DNA of 64,000 nt, taken from assembly GCA_032433765.1 (NCBI GenBank), contig JAVIAB010000008.1, forward strand, positions 37,913,910 to 37,977,909. The letters run 5' to 3'. A program made the translations under genes and the position numbers. Source of the DNA: Megaustenia siamemsis. Its lineage: Eukaryota > Mollusca > Gastropoda > Stylommatophora > Ariophantidae. The notes below the pieces were generated by a model, which saw only the letters and a list, made by a program, of their open reading frames with translations, did no database searches and had not been told where the DNA came from. Position 1 is the stretch's first letter; the number at the start of each line of letters is the position of its first letter. Positions 1 through 11,100 of the stretch are shown here, piece by piece.

Positions 1-485
1 GTTGGAATTTGCTTGTTCTTTCCTTCCTCGTTTGCCTTTCAGCGTCGAGGGGAAATGGTGGCTTATCCGATTATGTTTCCATGTGTTTATAAATAACATT
101 CCACCCATCCATCTTTATCGTGGTCTGGTGTTCTCACAACGTTTATTAAAGACTCGTTGTGTTGTGTTTTAGCCTTTCTGTCTTATCGCGTTGTCAAACT
201 ATTTTATCTGTTGTTTCTTTATGTATTATGTGGCGGGAATTATTCCCAGCTTTTCTCTCAGTTATTTATTTCTGATCTTATCTCTCAGGCCCTTTCCTTT
301 CGCGCGTCTAATCTAACACATTTGATTTCAGCTGTGGTTGTTTTTTCCGATTGTTCTTGAGTCTAGAGTTCAGGATTGGCATTGGTGGCACAACCTAGGG
401 ATGAATATTGCGTTGTAGAGTGTTTGTTTTGTCTCTGGTGCTATTTCCTTGTTGGTTGTGGCAGATTTAAGCTGTTAATCCACAT
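1..485 (-). pseudogene. RT-5 non-LTR retrotransposon, 3' end fragment
   Basis: Read on the minus strand this aligns base by base, with gaps, to the copy at 44440-45172. Shared blocks include the minus-strand words CCCCTCGAC..CTGAAAGGCA (near 40), AGATAAGATCAGAAAT (near 270) and CAACAAGGAAATA (near 455). The other copy encodes the C-terminal part of a non-LTR polyprotein (YIPTLCYQCQSWTL, then KQQIKWFGH), so this is the same region, more decayed. The frame on the plus strand at 157-360 is only the antisense shadow of this remnant. The 3' end lies close to the window start. I see no catalytic RT box in it. Function is inferred only from homology to the better copy. Confidence 0.72.
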
Positions 486-770
486 GCATAGCTACCAACG
501 TTCTCATTGACATGAACATTGATAGTGAAGTTCACATGGCTTGTGGTAGCTAAGGGTGGACGGTGAAGTCTAACGGTTATAAGACACTACTTATACACTA
601 TAATTGTTAGATAATAGTGGCGATAGTTCTCTGATGATTTGGAGTTGCTAATGAGTTGAAATTTCCATAGAGTTGATTACAAATTTATAAATGATATCTT
701 ACTTCTAAAGAAAATTGCACGAGAATCGAGACTTGTCTAATTCTTTGTTATTGTCCTCCAAAATAACCAA
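486..770. other. Unassigned spacer
   Basis: No open frame, repeat or RNA gene that I can support. It may hold further decayed RT-5 sequence, but the alignment to the other copy fades here. Confidence 0.4.
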
Positions 771-1585
771 GAGGTTAGACAGAAGGAATTATATGAACAA
801 TTCAAGATTACAGGTTAGATTGAAGGAATTATATGAACAATTCAAGATTAGATGTTAGATTGAAGGAATTATATGAATAAGACACGATTAGAGGTTAGAT
901 TGAAGGAATTATATGAACAAGACAAGATTAGAGGTTAGATAGAAGGAATTATATGAACAAGACAAGATTAGAGGTTAGATTGAAGGAATTATATGAACAA
1001 GACAAGATTAGAGGTTAGACAGAAGGAATTATATGAACAATTCAAGATTACAGGTTAGATTGAAGGAATTATATGAACAATTCAAGATTAGATGTTAGAT
1101 TGAAGGAATTATATGAATAAGACACGATTAGAGGTTAGATTGAAGGAATTATATGAACAAGACAAGATTAGAAGTTAGATAGAAGGAATTATATGAACAA
1201 GACAAGATTAGAGGTTAGATTGAAGGAATTATATGAACAAGACAAGATTAGAGGTTAGATAGAAGGAATTATATGAACAAGACAAGATTAGAGGTTAGAT
1301 AGAAGGAATTATAGGAACAAGTCAAGATTAGTGGTTAGATAGAAGGAATTATATGAACAACTCAAGATTAGAGGTTAGATTGAAGGAATTATATGATCAA
1401 GTTAAGATTAGAGGTTAGATAGAATGAATTATATGAACAGCTCAAGATTAGAGGTTAGATAGAAGGAATTATATGAACAACTCAAGATTAGCGGTTAGAT
1501 AGAAGGAATTAAATGAACAAGATAAGATTAGAGGTTAGATAGAATGAATTAAATGAGCAAGACAAGATTAGAGGTTAGATAGAAG
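771..1585. repeat. 40-bp minisatellite, about 20 copies
   Basis: The unit carries GAGGTTAGAT, then (A/T)GAAGGAATTATATGAACAA, then a variable GACAAGATTA or TTCAAGATTA block. Spacing is a steady 40 bp. Six units form a 240-bp higher-order block: 781-1020 and 1021-1260 differ at only two positions that I can see (near 1172 and 1260). Copies after 1300 are more diverged. Confidence 0.95.
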
Positions 1586-1639
1586 AATAACTATTAAAAA
1601 ACAATTACAAGAAACTACAAGCCTTTTCTTCTTCTTAAA

Positions 1640-2786
1640 ATTCAGAACTCCAGTTGAGGCATAGGTCACCCACAAGAGATCTCCATCCAATCCGGTCTGG
1701 GGTAAGCATCGACAACTCTCGCAGGAACTTGCAGCCTCTTTCATTTCATCATCTATGGTTGGTCGCCATGTCACCCAATGGCCTGCCTCTTACTTCGTTT
1801 GTCAGGTGGTGCTGACGTTAATGTTAGGTGTGGATGCCAGGATCATTCCATTTGTAGAACGTGTTCTAGTCATTTCCAAAGTCTTCTTTTCACTACTTAA
1901 CTGATGTTGTTAATACCAGATCTTCTGGCGACTTTTTTCTTCGTAATCTATTTGATCCCAAAGAATTTTAAGAATCTTCTTAAGACAGCGACCTTCCTAT
2001 CCTCTAAATCGGATTTATATCTTATGATTCATTTTCCACGTTTTGCTACATATTACAGTTAAGGATCGCACTTTTTTTGTAATCGTTCGCCGGCGAACGT
2101 CACCTCTGACGAAGTCCCTAGAGACCAGGAACTAAATTTTGCATGTTAATCCGTTTTTCCCAAGCAGCCGCTTGCACAGGGGACCCTCGCCGCCCAGGCA
2201 GATAACTCCGTCTTCGGAGGTACTCATATTTTTTTCGTCCATGAGTAATTGACCTTTAAAGCCGGGGCTCCCTGCCGAGACCAGGGGTGGTTGCCGCAGA
2301 GAGATATCATAAATAAAAAATCCCAACCGGTGCAGCCGGGATTTGAACCCCAACTTCTCTGTCCCGAGACCGGCTTCTTGCCTCGTGACCAACCAGTCCA
2401 CTGGATCGCACATTTGGCTTGTACATTCTAAGTCTTGGTGCTATGATGGAGACGTTGAACGCCAAATATTTCTAAGTCTCTTGAATGCTTGGGCCTACAT
2501 GCCTATTCTAGCGGAGACCTCTTTCTCAATGTCACTGTTTGATGAAATATAACTTCCCATGTATTTAAAGTGATCCACTTCTTGTAATACCACCCCTCTG
2601 AATGTACGTGTAGTCCCACCCTTCCTTTCTTTGTATTTTTGGCTTTTAGTCTCATGATCTTAGTTTTCTCTGCATTTAATTTTAACCCTATTAAGCTGAT
2701 CTGCTTTATCTGTTTTCTCTTGTATCTCTTGTTGGCAGTGGGCAAGCAGTCCAACAACATGGAATTAGAAGTCGAGGAAACATAAT
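1640..2786 (-). pseudogene. RT-6 non-LTR retrotransposon remnant split by a SINE
   Basis: On the minus strand 2786 down to 2412 encodes the region after the RT catalytic box: IGLKLNAEKTKIMRLKAK, then FKYMGSYISSNSDIEKEV in shifted frames. The coding sense resumes after the SINE with SLTVICSKTWKMN and LRRFLKILWDQIDYEE (2062 to about 1930), and ends with TWRPTIDDEMKEA near 1750-1780. This order is the usual C-terminal layout of CR1/Jockey-like ORF2. Removing the insertion at 2072-2402 and one TSD copy restores one frame across the join (MYKPNVRS followed by LTVICSK). Several stops and frameshifts make it dead. Its upstream (catalytic) side is lost where the 34-bp satellite begins at 2787. Confidence 0.75.
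2063..2411 (-). mobile_element. S3 tRNA-derived SINE with 9-bp TSD
   Basis: The element body is 2072-2402 on the minus strand, flanked by perfect direct copies of GGATCGCAC at 2063-2071 and 2403-2411. The 5' head has a tRNA-like layout: an A-box-like TGGTTGGTCACGAGG and a B box GGTTCAAATCC, followed by GGTTGGGATTTTTTATTTATGA. The 3' body ends CTTCGTCAGAGGTGACGTTC and an A-rich tail. A second copy is the right-hand part of the insertion at 59569-60652. It sits inside the RT-6 remnant, so it is younger than that element. Confidence 0.88.
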
Positions 2787-2942
2787 TCTCTCTCTCTCTC
2801 TCTCTGTGTCTCTTCATTTCCTCCAATACCTCTCTCTCTGAGTCTCTTCATTTCCTCCAATACCTCTCTCTCTGAGTCTCTTCATTTCCTCCAATACCTC
2901 TCTCTCTGTGTCTCTTCATTTCCTCCAATACCTCTCTCTCTG

Positions 2943-5260
2943 TGTCTCTTCATTTCCTCCTATACCTCTCTCTCACTCTCTCTGAGTCTCTTCATTTCCT
3001 CCAATACCTCTCTCTCACTCTCACTGAGTCTCTTCATTTCCTCCAATACCTCTCTCTCACTCTCTCTGAGTCTCTTCATTTCCTCCAATACCTCTCTCTC
3101 ACTCTCTCTGAGTCTCTTCATTTCCTCCAATACCTCTCTCTCACTCTCTCTGAGTCTCTTCATTTCCTCCAATACCTCTCTCTCTCTCTCTGAGTCTCTT
3201 CATTTCCTCCAATACCTCTCTCTCACTCTCTGAGTCTCTTCATTTCCTCCAATACCTCTCTCTCTGAGTCTCTTCATTTCCTCCAATACCTCTCTCTCTC
3301 TCTCTGAGTCTCTTCATTTCCTCCAATACCTCTCTCTCTCTCTCTGAGTCTCTTCATTTCCTCCAATACCTCTCTCTCTCTCTGAGTCTCTTCATTTCCT
3401 CCAATACCTCTCTCTCTGAGTCTCTTCATTTCCTCCAATACCTCTCTCTCTCTCTCTGAGTCTCTTCATTTCCTCCAATACCTCTCTCTCTCTCTCTGAG
3501 TCTCTTCATTTCCTCCAATACCTCTCTCTCTGAGTCTCTTCATTTCCTCCAATACCTCTCTCTCTCTCTCTGAGTCTCTTCATTTCCTCCAATACCTCTC
3601 TCTCTCTCTCTCTGAGTCTCTTCATTTCCTCCAATACCTCTCTCTCTCTCTCTCTGAGTCTCTTCATTTCCTCCAATACCTCTCTCTCTCTCTGAGTCTC
3701 TTCATTTCCTCCAATACCTCTCTCTCTCTCTGTGTCTCTTCATTTCCTCCAATACCTCTCTCTCTCTCTGTGTCTCTTCATTTCCTCCAATACCTCTCTC
3801 TCTCTCTCTCTCTGAGTCTCTTCATTTCCTCCAATACCTCTCTCTCTCTCTCTCTCTGTGTCTCTTCATTTCCTCCAATACCTCTCTCTCTCTCTCTCTG
3901 TGTCTCTTCATTTCCTCCAATACCTCTCTCTCTCTATCTCTGAGTCTCTTCATTTCCTCCAATACCTCTCTCTCTCTCTCTGTGTCTCTTCATTTCCTCC
4001 AATACCTCTCTCTCTCTCTCTGAGTCTCTTCATTTCCTCCAATACCTCTCTCTCTGAGTCTCTTCATTTCCTCCAATACCTCTCTCTCTGAGTCTCTTCA
4101 TTTCCTCCAATACCTCTCTCTCTGTGTCTCTTCATTTCCTCCAATACCTCTCTCTCTGAGTCTCTTCATTTCCTCCAATACCTCTCTCTCTGAGTCTCTT
4201 CATTTCCTCCAATACCTCTCTCTCTGAGTCTCTTCATTTCCTCCAATACCTCTCTCTCTGAGCCTCTTCATTTCCTCCAATACCTCTCTCTCTGAGTCTC
4301 TTCATTTCCTCCAATACCTCTCTCTCTGAGTCTCTTCATTTCCTCCAATACCTCTCTCTCTGAGTCTCTTCATTTCCTCCAATACCTCTCTCTCTGAGTC
4401 TCTTCATTTCCTCCAATACCTCTCTCTCTGAGTCTCTTCATTTCCTCCAATACCTCTCTCTCTGAGTCTCTTCATTTCCTCCAATACCTCTCTCTCTCTC
4501 TGAGTCTCTTCATTTCCTCCAATACCTCTCTCTCTGAGTCTCTTCATTTCCTCCAATACCTCTCTCTCTGAGTCTCTTCATTTCCTCCAATACCTCTCTC
4601 TCTGAGTCTCTTCATTTCCTCCAATACCTCTCTCTCTGAGTCTCTTCATTTCCTCCAATACCTCTCTCTCTGAGTCTCTTCATTTCCTCCAATACCTCTC
4701 TCTCTGAGTCTCTTCATTTCCTCCAATACCTCTCTCTCTGAGTCTCTTCATTTCCTCCAATACCTCTCTCTCTCTCTCTCTGAGCCTCTTCATTTCCTCC
4801 AATACCTCTCTCTCTGAGTCTCTTCATTACCTCCAATACCTCTCTCTCTGAGTCTCTTCATTTCCTCCAATACCTCTCTCTCTGAGTCTCTTCATTTCCT
4901 CCAATACCTCTCTCTCTGTGTCTCTTCATTTCCTCCAATACCTCTCTCTCTGTGTCTCTTCATTTCCTCCAATACCTCTCTCTCACTCTCTCTGAGTCTC
5001 TTCATTTCCTCCAATACCTCTCTCTCACTCTCTCTGAGTCTCTTCATTTCCTCCAATACCCCTCTCTCACTCTCTCTGAGTCTCTTCATTTCCTCCAATA
5101 CCTCTCTCTCACTCTCTCTGAGTCTCTTCATTTCCTCCAATACCTCTCTCTCACTCTCTCTGAGTCTCTTCATTTCCTCCAATACCTCTCTCTCTCTCTC
5201 TCTGAGTCTCTTCATTTCCTCCAATACCTCTCTCTCACTCTCTGAGTCTCTTCATTTCCT
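2943..5260. repeat. Higher-order duplication of about 2 kb inside the 34-bp satellite
   Basis: A run of 42-bp units with the CACTCTCTCTGAG insert occurs at 2955-3180 and again at 4975-5165, each followed by a longer CT unit and then one CACTCTCTGAG unit. Downstream, the pattern of long CT runs and GTGTCTC variants at 3720-4140 recurs at about 5770-6170. The offset is about 2.0 kb, so roughly 2.8-4.8 kb and 4.9-7.0 kb are duplicate blocks. Confidence 0.75.
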
Positions 5261-8159
5261 CCAATACCTCTCTCTCTCTGAGTCTCTTCATTTCCTCCAA
5301 TACCTCTCTCTCTGAGTCTCTTCATTTCCTCCAATACCTCTCTCTCTGAGTCTCTTCATTTCCTCCAATACCTCTCTCTCTCTCTCTCTCTCTGAGTCTC
5401 TTCATTTCCTCCAATACCTCTCTCTCTCTCTCTGAGTCTCTTCATTTCCTCCAATACCTCTCTCTCTCTCTCTGAGTCTCTTCATTTCCTCCAATACCTC
5501 TCTCTCTGAGTCTCTTCATTTCCTCCAATACCTCTCTCTCTCTCTCTGAGTCTCTTCATTTCCTCCAATACCTCTCTCTCTCTCTGAGTCTCTTCATTTC
5601 CTCCAATACCTCTCTCTCTGAGTCTCTTCATTTCCTCCAATACCTCTCTCTCTCTCTCTGAGTCTCTTCATTTCCTCCAATACCTCTCTCTCTCTCTCTG
5701 AGTCTCTTCATTTCCTCCAATACCTCTCTCTCTCTCTCTGAGTCTCTTCATTTCCTCCAATACCTCTCTCTCTCTCTGTGTCTCTTCATTTCCTCCAATA
5801 CCTCTCTCTCTCTCTGTGTCTCTTCATTTCCTCCAATACCTCTCTCTCTCTCTCTCTCTGAGTCTCTTCATTTCCTCCAATACCTCTCTCTCTCTCTCTG
5901 TGTCTCTTCATTTCCTCCAATACCTCTCTCTCTCTCTGTGTCTCTTCATTTCCTCCAATACCTCTCTCTCTCTCTCTCTCTCTGAGTCTCTTCATTTCCT
6001 CCAATACCTCTCTCTCTCTCTCTGTGTCTCTTCATTTCCTCCAATACCTCTCTCTCTCTCTCTGAGTCTCTTCATTTCCTCCAATACCTCTCTCTCTGAG
6101 TCTCTTCATTTCCTCCAATACCTCTCTCTCTGAGTCTCTTCATTTCCTCCAATACCTCTCTCTCTGTGTCTCTTCATTTCCTCCAATACCTCTCTCTCTC
6201 TCTGAGTCTCTTCATTTCCTCCAATACCTCTCTCTCTCTCTCTGAGTCTCTTCATTTCCTCCAATACCTCTCTCTCTCTCTCTGAGTCTCTTCATTTCCT
6301 CCAATACCTCTCTCTCTCTCTCTGAGTCTCTTCATTTCCTCCAATACCTCTCTCTCTGAGTCTCTTCATTTCCTCCAATACCTCTCTCTCTGAGTCTCTT
6401 CATTTCCTCCAATACCTCTCTCTCTGAGTCTCTTCATTTCCTCCAATACCTCTCTCTCTGTGTCTCTTCATTTCCTCCAATACCTCTCTCTCTGAGTCTC
6501 TTCATTTCCTCCAATACCTCTCTCTCTGAGTCTCTTCATTTCCTCCAATACCTCTCTCTCTGAGTCTCTTCATTTCCTCCAATACCTCTCTCTCTGAGTC
6601 TCTTCATTTCCTCCAATACCTCTCTCTCTGAGTCTCTTCATTTCCTCCAATACCTCTCTCTCTGAGTCTCTTCATTTCCTCCAATACCTCTCTCTCTGAG
6701 TCTCTTCATTTCCTCCAATACCTCTCTCTCTGAGTCTCTTCATTTCCTCCAATACCTCTCTCTCTCTGAGTCTCTTCATTTCCTCCAATACCTCTCTCTC
6801 TGAGTCTCTTCATTTCCTCCAATACCTCTCTCTCTGAGTCTCTTCATTTCCTCCAATACCTCTCTCTCTGAGTCTCTTCATTTCCTCCAATACCTCTCTC
6901 TCTGAGTCTCTTCATTTCCTCCAATACCTCTCTCTCTGAGTCTCTTCATTTCCTCCAATACCTCTCTCTCTGAGTCTCTTCATTTCCTCCAATACCTCTC
7001 TCTCTGAGTCTCTTCATTTCCTCCAATACCTCTCTCTCTCTCTCTCTGAGCCTCTTCATTTCCTCCAATACCTCTCTCTCTGAGTCTCTTCATTTCCTCC
7101 AATACCTCTCTCTCTGAGTCTCTTCATTTCCTCCAATACCTCTCTCTCTGAGTCTCTTCATTTCCTCCAATACCTCTCTCTCTGAGTCTCTTCATTTCCT
7201 CCAATACCTCTCTCTCTGAGTCTCTTCATTTCCTCCAATACCTCTCTCTCTGAGTCTCTTCATTTCCTCCAATACCTCTCTCTCTGAGTCTCTTCATTTC
7301 CTCCAATACCTCTCTCTCTGAGTCTCTTCATTTCCTCCAATACCTCTCTCTCTGTGTCTCTTCATTTCCTCCAATACCTCTCTCTCTGAGTCTCTTCATT
7401 TCCTCCAATACCTCTCTCTCTGTGTCTCTTCATTTCCTCCAATACCTCTCTCTCTGAGTCTCTTCATTTCCTCCAAAACCTCTCTCTCTGAGTCTCTTCA
7501 TTTCCTCCAATACCTCTCTCTCTGTGTCTCTTCATTTCCTCCAATACCTCTCTCTCTGAGTCTCTTCATTTCCTCCAATACCTCTCTCTCTGAGTCTCTT
7601 CATTTCCTCCAAAACCTCTCTCTCTGAGTCTCTTCATTTCCTCCAATACCTCTCTCTCTGAGTCTCTTCATTTCCTCCAATACCTCTCTCTCTCTCTCTC
7701 TGAGCCTCTTCATTTCCTCCAATACCTCTCTCTCTGAGTCTCTTCATTTCCTCCAATACCTCTCTCTCTGAGTCTCTTCATTTCCTCCAATACCTCTCTC
7801 TCTGAGTCTCTTCATTTCCTCCAATACCTCTCTCTCTGAGTCTCTTCATTTCCTCCAATACCTCTCTCTCTGAGTCTCTTCATTTCCTCCAATACCTCTC
7901 TCTCTGAGTCTCTTCATTTCCTCCAATACCTCTCTCTCTCTGAGCCTCTTCATTTCCTCCAATACCTCTCTCTCTCTCTCTCTGAGCCTCTTCATTTCTT
8001 CCAATACCTCTCTCTCTGTGTCTCTTCATTTCCTCCAATACCTCTCTCTCTCTGAGCCTCTTCATTTCCTCCAATACCTCTCTCTCTGAGTCTCTTCATT
8101 TCCTCCAATACCTCTCTCTCTGAGTCTCTTCATTTCCTCCAATACCTCTCTCTCTCTGA

Positions 8160-11100
8160 GTCTCTTCATTTCCTCCAATACCTCTCTCTCTCACTCTCTG
8201 AGTTTCTTAATTTCCTCCAATACCTCTCTCTCTGAGCCTCTTCATTTCCTCCAATACCTCACTCTCTGAGTCTCTTCATTTCCTCCAATACCTCTCTCTC
8301 TGAGTCTCTTCATTTCCTCCAATACCTCTCTCTCTGAGCCTCTTCATTTCCTCCAATACCTCTCTCTCTGAGCCTCTTCATTTCCTCCAATACCTCTCTC
8401 TCTGAGCCTCTTCATTTCCTCCAATACCTCTCTCTCTGAGCCTCTTCATTTCCTCCAATACCTCTCTCTCTGAGCCTCTTCATTTCCTCCAATACCTCTC
8501 TCTCTGAGCCTCTTCATTTCCTCCAATACCTCTCTCTCTGAGCCTCTTCATTTCCTCCAATACCTCTCTCTCTGAGCCTCTTCATTTCCTCCAATACCTC
8601 TCTCTCTGAGTCTCTTCATTTCCTCCAATACCTCTCTCTCTGAGCCTCTTCATTTCCTCCAATACCTCTCTCTCTGAGCCTCTTCATTTCCTCCAATACC
8701 TCTCTCTCTGAGCCTCTTCATTTCCTCCAATACCTCTCTCTCTGAGTCTCTTCATTTCCTCCAATACCTCTCTCTCTCTGAGTCTCTTCATTTCCTCCAA
8801 TACCTCTCTCTCTCTGAGTCTCTTCATTTCCTCCAATACCTCTCTCTCTCTGAGTCTCTTCATTTCCTCCAATACCTCTCTCTCTCTGAGTCTCTTCATT
8901 TCCTCCAATACCTCTCTCTCTGAGTCTCTTCATTTCCTCCAATACCTCTCTCTCTGAGTCTCTTCATTTCCTCCAATACCTCTCTCTCTCTGAGTCTCTT
9001 CATTTCCTCCAATACCTCTCTCTCTGAGTCTCTTCATTTCCTCCAATACCTCTCTCTCTGAGCCTCTTCATTTCCTCCAATACCTCTCTCTCTGAGTCTC
9101 TTCATTTCCTCCAATACCTCTCTCTCTGAGTCTCTTCATTTCCTCCAATACCTCTCTCTCTGAGTCTCTTCATTTCCTCCAATACCTCTCTCTCTGAGTC
9201 TCTTCATTTCCTCCAATACCTCTCTCTCTCTGAGCCTCTTCATTTCCTCCAATACCTCTCTCTCTGAGTCTCTTCATTTCCTCCAATACCTCTCTCTCTG
9301 TGTCTCTTCATTTCCTCCAATACCTCTCTCTCTCTGAGCCTCTTCATTTCCTCCAATACCTCTCTCTCTGTGTCTCTTCATTTCCTCCAATACCTCTCTC
9401 TCTGTGTCTCTTCATTTCCTCCAATACCTCTCTCTCTCTGAGTCTCTTCATTTCCTCCAATACCTCTCTCTCTGTGTCTCTTCATTTCCTCCAATACCTC
9501 TCTCTCTGTGTCTCTTCATTTCCTCCAATACCTCTCTCTCTGAGTCTCTTCATTTCCTCCAATACCTCTCTCTCTCTGAGTCTCTTCATTTCCTCCAATA
9601 CCTCTCTCTCTGTGTCTCTTCATTTCCTCCAATACCTCTCTCTCTGAGTCTCTTCATTTCCTCCAATACCTCTCTCTCTGAGTCTCTTCATTTCCTCCAA
9701 TACCTCTCTCTCTGAGTCTCTTCATTTCCTCCAATACCTCTCTCTCTGAGTCTCTTCATTTCCTCCAATACCTCTCTCTCTCTGAGTCTCTTCATTTCCT
9801 CCAATACCTCTCTCTCTGAGTCTCTTCATTTCCTCCAATACCTCTCTCTCTCTGAGTCTCTTCATTTCCTCCAATACCTCTCTCTCTGAGTCTCTTCATT
9901 TCCTCCAATACCTCTCTCTCTGAGTCTCTTCATTTCCTCCAATACCTCTCTCTCTCTGAGTCTCTTCATTTCCTCCAATACCTCTCTCTCTGAGTCTCTT
10001 CATTTCCTCCAATACCTCTCTCTCTGAGCCTCTTCATTTCCTCCAATACCTCTCTCTCTGAGTCTCTTCATTTCCTCCAATACCTCTCTCTCTGAGTCTC
10101 TTCATTTCCTCCAATACCTCTCTCTCTGTGTCTCTTCATTTCCTCCAATACCTCTCTCTCTCTGAGCCTCTTCATTTCCTCCAATACCTCTCTCTCTGAG
10201 TCTCTTCATTTCCTCCAATACCTCTCTCTCTGTGTCTCTTCATTTCCTCCAATACCTCTCTCTCTCTGAGCCTCTTCATTTCCTCCAATACCTCTCTCTC
10301 TGTGTCTCTTCATTTCCTCCAATACCTCTCTCTCTGTGTCTCTTCATTTCCTCCAATACCTCTCTCTCTCTGAGTCTCTTCATTTCCTCCAATACCTCTC
10401 TCTCTGTGTCTCTTCATTTCCTCCAATACCTCTCTCTCTGTGTCTCTTCATTTCCTCCAATACCTCTCTCTCTGAGTCTCTTCATTTCCTCCAATACCTC
10501 TCTCTCTCTGAGTCTCTTCATTTCCTCCAATACCTCTCTCTCTGTGTCTCTTCATTTCCTCCAATACCTCTCTCTCTGAGTCTCTTCATTTCCTCCAATA
10601 CCTCTCTCTCTGAGTCTCTTCATTTCCTCCAATACCTCTCTCTCTGAGTCTCTTCATTTCCTCCAATACCTCTCTCTCTGTGTCTCTTCATTTCCTCCAA
10701 TACCTCTCTCTCTGTGTCTCTTCATTTCCTCCAATACCTCTCTCTCTGAGTCTCTTCATTTCCTCCAATACCTCTCTCTCTCTGAGTCTCTTCATTTCCT
10801 CCAATACCTCTCTCTCTGAGTCTCTTCATTTCCTCCAATACCTCTCTCTCTGAGTCTCTTCATTTCCTCCAATACCTCTCTCTCTCTGAGTCTCTTCATC
10901 TCCTCCAATACCTCTCTCTCTCTCTCTGTGTCTCTTCATTTCCTCCAATACCTCTCTCTCTCTCTCTCTGAGTCTCTTCATTTCCTCCAATACCTCTCTC
11001 TCTCTCTCTGAGTCTCTTCATTTCCTCCAATACCTCTCTCTCTCTCTCTGAGTCTCTTCATTTCCTCCAATACCTCTCTCTCTCACTCTCTGAGTCTCTT

